DNA of 64,000 nt from Paenibacillus sp. JJ-223 (GCF_927798175.1 NZ_CAKMMP010000007.1:124001-188000); one strand, 5' to 3'. Shown: positions 37,312-46,412, counted from the first letter of the stretch. A program made the numbers and translations. Notes: generated from the sequence alone by a model not told the origin.

Positions 37312-38046
37312 CTAGAGAAAGGCCTTGATCGCCGCGAAATACTCGCGGATCATGTTGACCGGCTTCAGATGCATCGGCGAAGGCGCCGAAATGCCGTATG
37401 CTGATGCATATCCGTTTTTGGAAGCCAGGTATTTGGCCCTGAACATGTGGTAGTCGCTCGTTACCAGCATGATTTCAGGATGTTCGTTCCCTGCATCTTC
37501 AATGATCTTTTTGGAAAAGGCGAGATTCTCCTGCGTGCTGGTCGACTTGTCTTCCATCAGCACCTGTCCCGGATCGATACCCTGTTCCTCAACAAGGTAT
37601 GTTCTCATGGCGAGTGCCTCGGTAATGGATTCCCCCGGTCCTTGACCGCCCGATACAATGACGGGAATATCCGGGTGAGCACGTATGTAGTCCAGGCTGG
37701 CATCCAGTCGCTGCTTCAAGGTCAGCGAGAGCTCTGTGCCTTTGATGCCTGATCCGAGAATGATGACATAATCGGCCTCTTCGGGATCATCCGAGTGCAG
37801 CTGGGTAAATACGAGGGCCTCTATGATGACGAACGAAACGGCAGCGATGCCGAAGCCGATCAGCAGAATTCTTTTGAACACCACGTGTCTCTTATAATCA
37901 ATACGGCGCAGAACGATGAACGCCGCGCTGAGCATGCCGAAAAACATGACGGGAAACCGTGCTCCCCAGAACGATAAAAAGAGCATAAAACTAACCACTA
38001 AAACGATATCCAATATCCACCCTTTGCTGCGCATGAATTGTTTCAT
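37312..38046 (-). CDS. YdcF/SanA-like DUF218 membrane protein
   Basis: 244 residues. Two or three N-terminal membrane helices (about 10-80) are followed by a DUF218 domain with VIILGSGIKG, VSGGQGPGESITEA, EDKSTSTQENL and TSDYHMFRAKYLA. Relatives (ElyC, SanA) act on envelope polymers, perhaps undecaprenyl-linked glycans; no specific substrate can be given. It stands alone. Confidence 0.86.
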   Translation of the reverse strand: MKQFMRSKGWILDIVLVVSFMLFLSFWGARFPVMFFGMLSAAFIVLRRIDYKRHVVFKRILLIGFGIAAVSFVIIEALVFTQLHSDDPEEADYVIILGSGIKGTELSLTLKQRLDASLDYIRAHPDIPVIVSGGQGPGESITEALAMRTYLVEEQGIDPGQVLMEDKSTSTQENLAFSKKIIEDAGNEHPEIMLVTSDYHMFRAKYLASKNGYASAYGISAPSPMHLKPVNMIREYFAAIKAFL

Positions 38047-38526
38047 GAACTCCGGCCTGTCCTCCTTCCTTGAGCTTTACGCCAGAACTCTGACTCAAGC
38101 TCCCGTATACCCTATAAACAAATCATATGAAGTTTCGTTGCGGCCAAACAAGGAACCAAATTCCAATCGCGATGGATAGACGGATTGCACGAATTGCGAG
38201 TTACCACGTATCCTTCCCATCATGTAACGGAAAGCAGGCGCTGGAGAGACTCTAACGAAACTCACACACCTTATTCGGCAAGATTTCGCCTATGTTGAAG
38301 GCTAACGAATCTCAGGCACGCTAAAGTAGACCGAACGAGTCTTTTTAATGTCAATCCAGCCAAATAGCGTCTCTACGGTTCGTTAGCGCTCGAAACCACA
38401 TCAATGCCGCCGAATAAAACGCCTCAGGTTCGTTAACACGTGAACATCCCATCCAGTTCTCTATCAATCGGCATCCACTCCCACCCACAGCTCCACGAAC
38501 GAAATACTCGATGAATTTGCCCAAGG
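38047..38526. other. Intergenic region with a symmetric repeat array
   Basis: A 480-base region without a gene. Its main content is the four-copy inverted repeat at 38253-38435. No promoter was identified with confidence. Confidence 0.6.
38253..38435. repeat. Four-unit symmetric intergenic repeat
   Basis: The unit is TAACGAA, 11 variable bases, then TTATTCGGC or a variant. Copies 1 and 2 are on the plus strand (38253-38279, 38303-38329) and copies 3 and 4 on the minus strand (38385-38359, 38435-38409). Both pairs have an exact 50-base period and the array is symmetric around 38344. Second boxes in order: TTATTCGGC, CTAAAGTAG, CTATTTGGC, TTATTCGGC. The function is unknown; it could be a palindromic extragenic element. 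Confidence 0.7.
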
Positions 38527-39081
38527 CTAATCCCGAATAATCGTCAGTTCCGGCCACTGTAGATGCCAATTTTTGCCTTCCACACGCCGCAAATATGCGC
38601 TCCGGTCCGCAAAAAAGGGACTTCGACGCACAATCAGACCGTACAAGTCTTCCAGTCCGTGCGGCGCGCAAATGTCGAGTTGGTCCTGCTCATTCAGGCG
38701 AGCGCCTACCGCCGTTACCACCTCGGGCCAATGCCGAAGGGCATCCAACGTCGATTGATACGGCTCCGTACCGTTGCGCAGATGCATCCGGGCCTGATTT
38801 TTCACCGACCAGAGCGGATTCCCCGTTTCACGACGAAGAACGCTCTCGATCTGCACGTCCCGTTCTTCCCGCACATCCTCCGGATCATAATAAACTACGT
38901 CGATATCGGTATGCGAGTCACGATGCTTATAACCATGCAAACGATCCCATATATAATTGCGAATATATCCCGCGCCAATGCAGCATTGAGGCAAGCCAAG
39001 CGCCCGTACCCGCCGCAGATCCTGCAGAAGCTGCGCGTATTCGGAGATGTCCTCTTTCAGCCGATCCTCCAACCGTATCAT
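38527..39081 (-). CDS. Nucleotidyltransferase family protein (DUF925 type)
   Basis: 184-residue protein. The helix-strand pattern GAGYIRNYIWDRLHG and TDIDVVYYDPED carry the Asp pair expected of an NTP-transferase fold; NQARMHLRNGTEPY is a further family feature. This group is linked to nucleotidyl transfer but no acceptor is known. It is likely monocistronic, with the symmetric repeat array just downstream. Confidence 0.82.
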   Translation of the reverse strand: MIRLEDRLKEDISEYAQLLQDLRRVRALGLPQCCIGAGYIRNYIWDRLHGYKHRDSHTDIDVVYYDPEDVREERDVQIESVLRRETGNPLWSVKNQARMHLRNGTEPYQSTLDALRHWPEVVTAVGARLNEQDQLDICAPHGLEDLYGLIVRRSPFFADRSAYLRRVEGKNWHLQWPELTIIRD

Positions 39082-39363
39082 CGCCTAAGCCAAGCCCTCC
39101 CCCCACAGATCCCATGTAATCTCCAAATCATCACCTTACCACTATATCACGTCCGGCTGACCCAAATAAAACAAACCCCGGTTCCCGGAATAACTAACCA
39201 AGCCAAAGACCCCTTTAAGAAACGCAAATACCCCTTCCGCAGCCCCGCTCACATCCATCCGTACAGACGTTTGCAGCCTGGGCAACCAAAGGGGTTTTCC
39301 CGCATACGATGCTTATTGGTTTCTATTCGACCTTGTCACTTCGCTGAATTTATCAAACCCGGC

Positions 39364-40251
39364 TCAACCCAACTTGTCTATGAGGCTGAATTTCCCGTTT
39401 TGCTCCGCAATGCGGAATATGGCCGGGCGTTCCTTCGGATGTTCGTTGGGCGTATGAATGGTCAGGCAGAGTTTGCCGTCCAGCGTGCGAAACAACATGC
39501 CATGTCCGCCATCTTTGGCAAACAGCGGCGTCTCGTCCTGCTTCCACGGCCCCTCGGGCCGCCCCGATAATGAACGCGCAATGCCCATCGTATATCCGGC
39601 CTCCCCCATGGTGGACCACATCATGACAAGCTCGTCGTTTTGCATCCGGTACAAAAAAGGTCCGTCCGTCACATGACAGCGGCCTTCGTCCCCGCTGCCC
39701 ACCGACCATGGGGCTTCGGAAGCCCGGAACAACAGAACCGGTTCACCGATCGCTGCCGACAGGTCTGGCTTCAGACGGACCGCATACATCTCACCGTCTT
39801 CAACCTGAACCCACTCCCGGCAAAAGATCATCCACGGGTCGCCCTGTCCATCCACATGCAGCGTGCCGTCCAGGCACTCCCATTCCGGCGGGGTCAGCGT
39901 TTTCGCCCATATTTCAAACGGGCCTTCCGGCTGATCCGCAACCAGCACCCCGGTTACCCGGGGTATGCCCTCGGCCTTGAAGCTGGCGAACATGTAATAC
40001 CGTCCATCCCATTCATGGACTTCGGGTGCCCAATAGTGATGATCGGACCAAAAGTCCGGTGCCGGACGAAAACACGGAATCGGTCCCTGCCAATGGACAA
40101 GATCCTCGCTCTCGTAAACATCAAACCCGATAGCCGGACCGTTCCATACGTTTTTTCCGATCGAACCGTACAGGTAGTATTTCTTTCGGGACGGTACCGT
40201 CAATATGTAAGGATCACGCAAATGAATCTGCTCCAGGCTAAACTCGCTCAA
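39364..40251 (-). CDS. Glycoside hydrolase family 43-like protein
   Basis: 295-residue five-bladed beta-propeller of the GH43/GH62/GH32 clan. The proposed base Asp is D13 in HLRDPYIL, followed by SDHHYWAPEVHEWDGRYYMF and the later VTDGPFL and GGHGMLF. It has no signal peptide, so it would act on imported arabino- or xylo-oligosaccharides. The start is TTG 40251, with GGGGAG 6 bases upstream; the nearby ATG is out of frame. Last gene of the metallophosphoesterase-DMT-GH43 operon. Confidence 0.82.
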   Translation of the reverse strand: MSEFSLEQIHLRDPYILTVPSRKKYYLYGSIGKNVWNGPAIGFDVYESEDLVHWQGPIPCFRPAPDFWSDHHYWAPEVHEWDGRYYMFASFKAEGIPRVTGVLVADQPEGPFEIWAKTLTPPEWECLDGTLHVDGQGDPWMIFCREWVQVEDGEMYAVRLKPDLSAAIGEPVLLFRASEAPWSVGSGDEGRCHVTDGPFLYRMQNDELVMMWSTMGEAGYTMGIARSLSGRPEGPWKQDETPLFAKDGGHGMLFRTLDGKLCLTIHTPNEHPKERPAIFRIAEQNGKFSLIDKLG

Positions 40252-40340
40252 CCATGACTCCCCCTCTTGAAAAATACGTTGTCCCCAAGAGTATACATGA
40301 TATTCCCGAATCCCGGTGCTTCAAAAATCAGACATGGCCC

Positions 40341-41198
40341 TCATCCCCACATGCCGATCAACAGGATGCCGCCGAATATGACGATCGAGCAAAGGATGCG
40401 TTTCCTGCCCTGCTGCTCCTTCAGCAGCAAAATACCGAGAAAGGCGGCAAACACCGTCCCTACCTCACGCAGCGGGCCAAGACGAGCCATCGGCGCCTGC
40501 TCCAGCGCAAACAGGAACAGCAGGTACGACCCGGGGTTCAGCAGCGCACCAAGCAGGATGGTCGACCGATTGGCCTTCCATTCCTGCCGCAATTGTTTGG
40601 AAGCAAGCATGGCCGGCGTAAGTCCCGCCACGAAACCGATGTTGGTTACTTCAAGCAGGGACAACGGCGAAAGGTGTTCCAGATTCAACTTGTCCACAAA
40701 CACGTAGCTGGTGGTACACAGCCCGACGCAAAGCGCCATCAGCACCGGTTTCAACCCCTGTACTCCGGAATGGCCCGCCACTGACCTGCCGCCGATGCCG
40801 CTCAACGCAACAAAACCGCCAAGCATGCAGGCAATGCCGATCCATCCCGCCGGGGACAGCGCTTCCCTCAAAAAAACGACGCCGATCAGCGGGACCAGCA
40901 GCGTGCTCGTCCCCCGCATAATCGGATAAATTTGTGACAGGTCGCCCAGAACGTACGTCTTGGACAACAGCCACGAATACAGCGCCTGCAGCGCCATAGA
41001 TACCACCAACAATCCGTATGCCACGGTGGACAGTGTTTGTTCCGCAAGCTCCATGACTAATGCGGGAAGCAAAATCACCGTCGGAATCATCATAATCGAC
41101 CAAAGAAAAACGCTTTTGTTCAAGCTGCGTTTCGTAAACATGCTCCATATCGCATGAGCCATGCCGGATGCCAACACCAGCGTAATCGGCAAAATCAT
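40341..41198 (-). CDS. EamA/DMT-family transporter
   Basis: 285-residue membrane protein with about ten hydrophobic helices in two EamA repeats (PIMRGTSTLLVPLIGVVFLRE in the first; GPLREVGTVFAAFLGILLLKE in the second). Such proteins export or exchange small metabolites; the substrate is unknown. It starts 18 bases after the metallophosphoesterase stop codon, so the two are cotranscribed, with GH43 following. Confidence 0.86.
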   Translation of the reverse strand: MILPITLVLASGMAHAIWSMFTKRSLNKSVFLWSIMMIPTVILLPALVMELAEQTLSTVAYGLLVVSMALQALYSWLLSKTYVLGDLSQIYPIMRGTSTLLVPLIGVVFLREALSPAGWIGIACMLGGFVALSGIGGRSVAGHSGVQGLKPVLMALCVGLCTTSYVFVDKLNLEHLSPLSLLEVTNIGFVAGLTPAMLASKQLRQEWKANRSTILLGALLNPGSYLLFLFALEQAPMARLGPLREVGTVFAAFLGILLLKEQQGRKRILCSIVIFGGILLIGMWG

Positions 41199-41216
41199 CG
41201 TTGTCTTCGTCCTCTC

Positions 41217-42191
41217 TTACGCTTGCTGCTGCCCTGCGGCCGTTTCCGGAGCATGTTCGGGCTGCTCTGCAACCGTCGAACCGTCTTCCAGACGAAGCCA
41301 TGTATCAAACGAGCGCTGCCCTTCCTGCAGCCTGATGACCCGCGCCCCGCGCAGCATGCCGTCACGTCCGTACGTGCTGTGTCCGCTGGAACGCCCGTAA
41401 CAGAGGCGAATGCCGTGGTACGTCCCGTGGAAATCATTCACATGGTCATGCCCGCAAAAGGTGCCCATCACGTCCCCCATTTCCAGCATAGCCGCAAACA
41501 GGCCCGAATTCACTTGAGCGGAGCACACCGGTTCATGCTTCACGCCGTAACAGGTCTGCGTATCCCACATGTACTGATATTCCGGAATCGGGATATGGAA
41601 AAACGCCAAGGCTGGCAGCTTCTCCCCGCGTGCGCGGCCGGGATTGGCGCGTGTGGATTCATCCATCAGCCACTGGATCTGATTCGGCTGAACCCAGCCG
41701 TAACCGGGGATGGATTCGATCTGCGAATAGGCGCCCGAATCCAGAAAATACAGCTGCGCTGCCGCCTTGCCGTCCGTACCGGCGATGGATAACGCATAAT
41801 TGCCCAATCCGGCAATGGACGTCGGCCCGGGTTCGGTGACGCTGTGGTCATGTTCCTGAATGACGTCCATCAGCCCCTGCTGGGTGATCCGATTCTCCGC
41901 GTCATGATTCCCGTATACAAACGCCCAGGGGATGCCCCGTTCCTCAATCGCGGACACCGCATCCCGGAATGCCTGCTCCGGATGCTCGCATGGTTGATTG
42001 CCCGGATCGACCGGGCCGGTATAGATCACGTCTCCCGTAAACACGACGAGATCGGGCCGTTCGGCCTCCACGATCGTTTCCATCATCCGGCGCGTGCGTT
42101 CGTCTTCGGGCCGACCGTCTTTCCAGTGCAAGTCCGTAAACTGCACGATCGTAAAGCTTCCATTTTTCCCAAATGCCAATGGCTGTTTCAT
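41217..42191 (-). CDS. Metallophosphoesterase (calcineurin-like)
   Basis: 324 residues. The dimetal motifs are all present: DLHW (D20, H22), GDVIYTGP, YGNHDAE, FFHIPIP and GHDHVNDF. It is of the purple-acid-phosphatase-like DLHW type rather than the 3',5'-cyclic nucleotide type; no signal peptide. AGGAGG precedes ATG 42191, and the frame is open further upstream to 42287 without a site. First gene of a three-gene operon behind a strong promoter with repeats downstream of the -10. Confidence 0.87.
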   Translation of the reverse strand: MKQPLAFGKNGSFTIVQFTDLHWKDGRPEDERTRRMMETIVEAERPDLVVFTGDVIYTGPVDPGNQPCEHPEQAFRDAVSAIEERGIPWAFVYGNHDAENRITQQGLMDVIQEHDHSVTEPGPTSIAGLGNYALSIAGTDGKAAAQLYFLDSGAYSQIESIPGYGWVQPNQIQWLMDESTRANPGRARGEKLPALAFFHIPIPEYQYMWDTQTCYGVKHEPVCSAQVNSGLFAAMLEMGDVMGTFCGHDHVNDFHGTYHGIRLCYGRSSGHSTYGRDGMLRGARVIRLQEGQRSFDTWLRLEDGSTVAEQPEHAPETAAGQQQA

Positions 42192-42221
42192 CCTGCGCCT
42201 CCTGCCCATGCCTGAAATCCA

Positions 42222-42258
42222 CATTGTTGTTTTGTGTGGTTTCATGTTGTTTGTTATG
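42222..42258. promoter_or_regulatory. Direct repeats below the operon promoter (operator-like)
   Basis: On the minus strand CATAACAAACAACATG (42258-42243) and CACAAAACAACAATG (42236-42222) are spaced about 21 bases, two helical turns, immediately downstream of the -10 box. A related inverted copy, ACAACAACAAAATAACAAAC, lies at 42329-42348. This arrangement suits a repressor; the DeoR regulator at 43423 is the obvious candidate, by proximity only. Confidence 0.4.
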
Positions 42259-42287
42259 ATATTATTCCTGACTCCTCCATCTGTCAA
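42259..42287 (-). promoter_or_regulatory. Promoter of the metallophosphoesterase operon
   Basis: A perfect TTGACA (42287-42282) and TAATAT (42264-42259) have 17-base spacing, about 70 bases before the start codon. Confidence 0.75.
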
Positions 42288-42495
42288 CTACGAACTAGAA
42301 GGATTGCGCGGCCTTTGCGTCGAACTACACAACAACAAAATAACAAACGATATAGATTGAACTGGAATTTTGCACCAAACGGAGAGAGAACAGAAACAAT
42401 CTGGAGATAACAGCGATTGGAGGATGGCTCTGACCGCGTAGTGTCTCTGTGTAAAAATCATGGGTTCAACCTAATACACAATGGAGGAATGCATC

Positions 42496-43362
42496 ATGCG
42501 AACAGACCAGGACATGCTGGCATGCATCCTGAACGCAGCAAAATCCGATGAACGCGTGCGCCTCGTCACGCTGGAAGGCTCACGAACCAATCCCAACATT
42601 GCGCCAGACCCGTTCCGCGATTTCGACATATCCTTTTTCGTGACCGAACTGGACTCCTTCAAGTCGAACGATGCCTGGCTCGACGTTTTTGGCGAAAGAC
42701 TCATGATGCAAAAGCCCGAGGACATGGAGCTGTTCCCGCCCGAGCTCGGCAACTGGTTCTCCTACCTCATGATTATGGCGGATGGGCACAAACTGGATTT
42801 GACGCTCATTCCTCTGAACGAAACGGAAGCCTATTTCGAAGACAGCGACGGACTGGTTCGCGTGCTGCTGGACAAGGACGGCCGGGCTGCGAAGCAGCAG
42901 CAAACTGCACCCACCGATCAGTCCTACTGGATCAAACCGCCTACGGCCAGGTCCTTCGACGATTGCTGCAACGAGTTCTGGTTCGTCGCCACCTATGTCG
43001 TCAAGGGCCTCGCACGAAAAGAGATTCTGTTTGCCGCGGATCACATGAACAACATTTCCAGACCGAATCTGCTGCGCATGATGAGTTGGCAGATCGGGGC
43101 GGAACAAGGCTATTCTTTTAGCGTGGGGAAAAACTACAAATTCATCGACCGCTTTTTGCCGGAGGAAGACTGGCAGGCGCTGCTGTCTTCTTATTCGCAA
43201 CACGGATATAAAGAGATGTGGTCATCCCTCTTCGTCATCTACGACCTGTTTCGCAAATACGCGAAAGCGGTCGCATCCCGGCAGGGTTACCCTTATCCCC
43301 CATACGACGAGGTAATTACGGAATATACGGAACGGATTCATCGCGACTTGAAACACCGTTAA
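42496..43362 (+). CDS. Aminoglycoside 6-adenylyltransferase family protein (AadK/ANT(6)-like)
   Basis: 288 residues. The nucleotidyltransferase core has LEGSRTNPNIAPDPFRDFD with the catalytic Asp pattern, followed by DGHKLDLTLIP. The C-terminal domain, with FWFVATYVVKGLARKEI and HDLK-type helices, matches chromosomal AadK of Bacillus, which adenylylates streptomycin. Whether it confers resistance is not shown. GGAGG is 8 bases before ATG 42496. No mobile element surrounds it; it appears to be a native gene followed by the DeoR gene. Confidence 0.85.
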   Translation: MRTDQDMLACILNAAKSDERVRLVTLEGSRTNPNIAPDPFRDFDISFFVTELDSFKSNDAWLDVFGERLMMQKPEDMELFPPELGNWFSYLMIMADGHKLDLTLIPLNETEAYFEDSDGLVRVLLDKDGRAAKQQQTAPTDQSYWIKPPTARSFDDCCNEFWFVATYVVKGLARKEILFAADHMNNISRPNLLRMMSWQIGAEQGYSFSVGKNYKFIDRFLPEEDWQALLSSYSQHGYKEMWSSLFVIYDLFRKYAKAVASRQGYPYPPYDEVITEYTERIHRDLKHR

Positions 43363-43422
43363 CAACCGTGTCCCCCGAGTATTGAAATGCAGAACGACGT
43401 AAACTACAGGAGGCACCGCATC

Positions 43423-44193
43423 ATGTCCCTAACCTATGAGGAACGCAAACATACGATTCTTACCCGGCTGGCCATCGAAGGCAAGGTTCAGGTGCAAACG
43501 CTGGCTCAGCTGTTCCAGGTCTCGACCGAGACGATTCGGCGGGATTTGGACCGGCTGGAGAAGGAAGGCGAGCTGCGCAAAGTATACGGAGGCGCCGTCC
43601 GCGTTCGCGCCGGCATGAATGAAGCCCCCTTCCAGAAACGATCACAGCTGCAATCGGCCGAGAAACAGGCCATCGGCCGCGCGGCGGCCGCATTGATCGA
43701 GGATGGAGAGACCGTCCTCTTGGACAACGGGACGACCACGCTGGAGATCATGCGCGAGCTGAGAGCCCGTTCCAAGGTCACCGTCATCACCAACTCCGTC
43801 CCGATCCTGAACTGCGCACTGGAACAATTCGCAGGCAAAATCATTTTTGCGGGAGGAGACATCCAGCCTGCCGTTCAGGCCTCCACCGGCCCGATCGCGC
43901 ATGAGCTGCTGAACCAGTTCAAGGTCAACAAGGCGTTCATCTCCGCGGGCGGCATATCGCTAACGGACGGCATCACCGACTATTTGCTGGAGGAAGCCCG
44001 AATATCCCGCACGATGATGGAGCGGGCCGAGGAAACGATTTTGGTGGCGGACCATACGAAATTCGGGCGCTCGACCTTTGCGCGCATTGCGCCACTGGAA
44101 AGTATTTCGATGGTGGTTACGGACAAATGCTGCCCGGCCGATTGGCTGCAGGCGCTGCAACAGCTCGAAATCGATGTCGTGCGGAGCGATTGA
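43423..44193 (+). CDS. DeoR/GlpR family transcriptional regulator
   Basis: 256-residue sugar-phosphate-responsive repressor type. The N-terminal helix-turn-helix is complete (VQVQTLAQLFQVSTETIRRD near 22-41, then LRKVYGGA). The C-terminal DeoRC domain has LLDNGTTTLEI, TNSVPIL, GGDIQP and VADHTKFGR. It may control the neighbouring metallophosphoesterase-DMT-GH43 operon through the repeats at 42222-42348. AGGAGG precedes ATG 43423. Its terminator contains an insertion-sequence relic. Confidence 0.9.
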   Translation: MSLTYEERKHTILTRLAIEGKVQVQTLAQLFQVSTETIRRDLDRLEKEGELRKVYGGAVRVRAGMNEAPFQKRSQLQSAEKQAIGRAAAALIEDGETVLLDNGTTTLEIMRELRARSKVTVITNSVPILNCALEQFAGKIIFAGGDIQPAVQASTGPIAHELLNQFKVNKAFISAGGISLTDGITDYLLEEARISRTMMERAEETILVADHTKFGRSTFARIAPLESISMVVTDKCCPADWLQALQQLEIDVVRSD

Positions 44194-44199
44194 ACATGC

Positions 44200-44284
44200 A
44201 AAACCAGCCCTTGACAATTGAACTGCACCCCCATTTGTTAGACAGGACTAACAATGGAGGCGCAGGTCATGCAGGGCTGGTTTT
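44200..44284 (+). terminator. DeoR terminator with an inserted element in its loop
   Basis: AAAACCAGCCCT (44200-44211) pairs with AGGGCTGGTTTT (44273-44284), followed by CTTTTC. A normal terminator has a short loop; here 61 bases are enclosed, 51 of them an insertion-sequence-like inverted repeat. Confidence 0.75.
44219..44269. mobile_element. 51-bp IS150-type (IS3 family) end pair, miniature relic
   Basis: The element starts TGAACTGCACCCCCATTTG and ends with the near-complement ACAATGGAGGCGCAGGTCA. The two arms form an inverted repeat of about 22 bases with three mismatches and one missing base, around a 6-base centre. The 5'-TG...CA-3' ends and the TGnACTGCACCC start resemble IS150-group ends as remembered. 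No transposase sequence remains and no target duplication is evident. Confidence 0.5.
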
Positions 44285-44406
44285 CTTTTCGTGATCATTT
44301 TGAAGGAGTGCTTGCGAACAGCGCATCTGACCCTTACCGGGTTCCGTTGTGCCACGCATCATTGAGCGAAGAATCGCCGTCTCCTGTCGGATCTCTCGTA
44401 AACGGG

Positions 44407-46377
44407 TTATTCCGATACGGGCCGGATATTGGGCAACAGCGGCGGCGTCATTCCGTCGCCCAGATAATAATCGGTCAGCAGCGACTGCATGTATCCTTTG
44501 ACCGCGAGACCGTTACGGTATGCGGGATTATGAGGCAGCGTGTACAGACGGACGTCCGACGGGATGGTCGTTGTATATAATCTCAATTCCAGGTTGTCAC
44601 TGGCTTCGAACAGAATTTCTTCGCGCCAGTCGCCCAGTAAATCGCCGTACAGCACGGGGGCGTTCCTCGAATTAACGCGCACGCCCTCTGCCGTGAACAG
44701 ATTGGCCGTCTCTTCCGATTCCCAATTCCATTTCTCCACAACGTTTTTGTCGAGCAATTCGCTCAATACGTCTCCGTCCCACCATATGCGGAAATTGGTG
44801 GAAGGCTGAACCGCACTGATGACTTCGCCGTCTACATTGTAAATGCTGCCCGAGCTTGACCATGACTCAAGCCCTTTATACCGGGGATCGATGTCCGCAA
44901 CCGTGCCGCGTGCCACGTCCTGGGGCACTTCGCCCGTGCGGATCAGCTCCCCGGTAGCCGCATCGGCATAAAACCAGGGGAACTGGTTGACGTTGCCGTT
45001 CTCCGCCTGCTGTATCCCGTACTGCTCCAGTCCCGGACGGTCCGGATCGATGTCCGTGATATGGAACCGATCGCCGTGCACGACGCCGGGCAGGCTGTAC
45101 AACGTATTTCCGTCATCATCCAGCGCCCAGCCGCCGAAGGAAATTTCGTCCCGACCGTCTTCGTCCAGATCCAGTATGCGGATTTGATGAAAAAACTCCC
45201 CGTCTGCCCCGGCATGTCTCCATCGCTCGGTCAGCGCGCCGTCCCTGTAATCATAGGCTGACGTTACGTACTGGAACACGCGGCTGGCGGCACGATTTTT
45301 CAGTGCAGTCACCAGGCTCGGATGCACGCCGTCCAAATAAGCGATGCCGAAATGCCCGCTCAACGGACCGTCTGCGGCGTAGTCATTCACGATCGTCGTC
45401 CGGGCAGCCTCTGTTCCGCTGAGACCGTCCACGACCGACACGTATTGTTCACGCTGCGGCGTGGCAGGTATGACATTCCCGTCCGCGAACGCAACGCCTT
45501 CATACGTGCGCAGCAGCACCTCCGCTTTGCCGTTGCCGTCCAGGTCGAAGACGGTGACATTGTCGTTATCGCGCCAACCGCCCAAGCCCGGAACACTGAA
45601 CTCGCTAACGGATGCGGGCGGAGCGTTATACGTATCGATCGCGGTGACGCTGTAAGGTCCCAGATCGATGCGCCAGAGAAACCCTTCGGTCAGACTGTAC
45701 GCTTCGACATATTTGTTGCCCCCATTGACCGGGATGCGGGTCACCACGAATTCATACTCCCCATCTCCGTCCAGATCGCCAGGCCAGCCATGCTGCACGA
45801 AATAGTCGGACGGATTGGAGGTCATCGGCTCGAGCGGAATGCTGAAGAAGTTGCGAACCTCCGGTTGCGCAGCGATAACCGTCTCCTCGCTAATATCCTG
45901 CAGCTGTCCATTCACAACGGATTTCACCACGTAACCGTGGCTCTGCGTAACGTCTACTCCCGTGTCCGTAAAATTCGTGCCTTGGGCAAGCGGCGCGTCA
46001 TTCAGCTTCACTTCTTCCGAGCCCGTTCTGCGGTAAATGTCAAATGTGGTTTGCTGCGATTCGGTACCGAGCAAACGCCAGCTCAGGTAAACTTTTCCCT
46101 CTCCCAAATAAACGGCGGTCAACCCTCGCCCGAGCTGTTCCACCAAACGGGGCGCAGACGTTGTTTCCGCATGGGCATATGGGTCCCATCCCAAGCTTCC
46201 TGCCAACGGGAACGCGCCAATGACGCCGCTGAGCAGCAGCATCAACATCCGTTTGCTTCCGCGGGCCGTTCTGCGCCCCTTGTCTGTTTTGCCTGCTGCA
46301 TGCACTGTGCTCGGCCCGTTTTCTCCGCCTGTGCTGTTCTTCGCTTCTTCCCTCTTCGCCGTTCTCCACATCTTCAT
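44407..46377 (-). CDS. Rhamnogalacturonan lyase, PL11 family
   Basis: Secreted enzyme of 656 residues that would cut rhamnogalacturonan I backbones by beta-elimination, as YesW/YesX do. A long basic N region precedes the hydrophobic core and a likely cleavage after AHA (near 71). An N-terminal beta domain and the eight-bladed propeller follow, with Ca-binding motifs GDLDGDGEYEF, FDLDGNGKAEV and LDLDEDGRDEI, and the C-terminal LYGDLLGDWREEI. GGAGG lies 10 bases before ATG 46377. It is downstream of the sulfatase gene but separated by a terminator-like hairpin. Confidence 0.88.
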   Translation of the reverse strand: MKMWRTAKREEAKNSTGGENGPSTVHAAGKTDKGRRTARGSKRMLMLLLSGVIGAFPLAGSLGWDPYAHAETTSAPRLVEQLGRGLTAVYLGEGKVYLSWRLLGTESQQTTFDIYRRTGSEEVKLNDAPLAQGTNFTDTGVDVTQSHGYVVKSVVNGQLQDISEETVIAAQPEVRNFFSIPLEPMTSNPSDYFVQHGWPGDLDGDGEYEFVVTRIPVNGGNKYVEAYSLTEGFLWRIDLGPYSVTAIDTYNAPPASVSEFSVPGLGGWRDNDNVTVFDLDGNGKAEVLLRTYEGVAFADGNVIPATPQREQYVSVVDGLSGTEAARTTIVNDYAADGPLSGHFGIAYLDGVHPSLVTALKNRAASRVFQYVTSAYDYRDGALTERWRHAGADGEFFHQIRILDLDEDGRDEISFGGWALDDDGNTLYSLPGVVHGDRFHITDIDPDRPGLEQYGIQQAENGNVNQFPWFYADAATGELIRTGEVPQDVARGTVADIDPRYKGLESWSSSGSIYNVDGEVISAVQPSTNFRIWWDGDVLSELLDKNVVEKWNWESEETANLFTAEGVRVNSRNAPVLYGDLLGDWREEILFEASDNLELRLYTTTIPSDVRLYTLPHNPAYRNGLAVKGYMQSLLTDYYLGDGMTPPLLPNIRPVSE

Positions 46378-46412
46378 CGCAAACTCGCCTCCATCGTGAT
46401 TAATCTCTGGTA

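Noticed and set aside
44219..44269. Target-site duplication around the IS-like relic
   Set aside because: The flanking three to four bases on either side (CAAT and TGCA) do not match, so a recent insertion cannot be argued from them.
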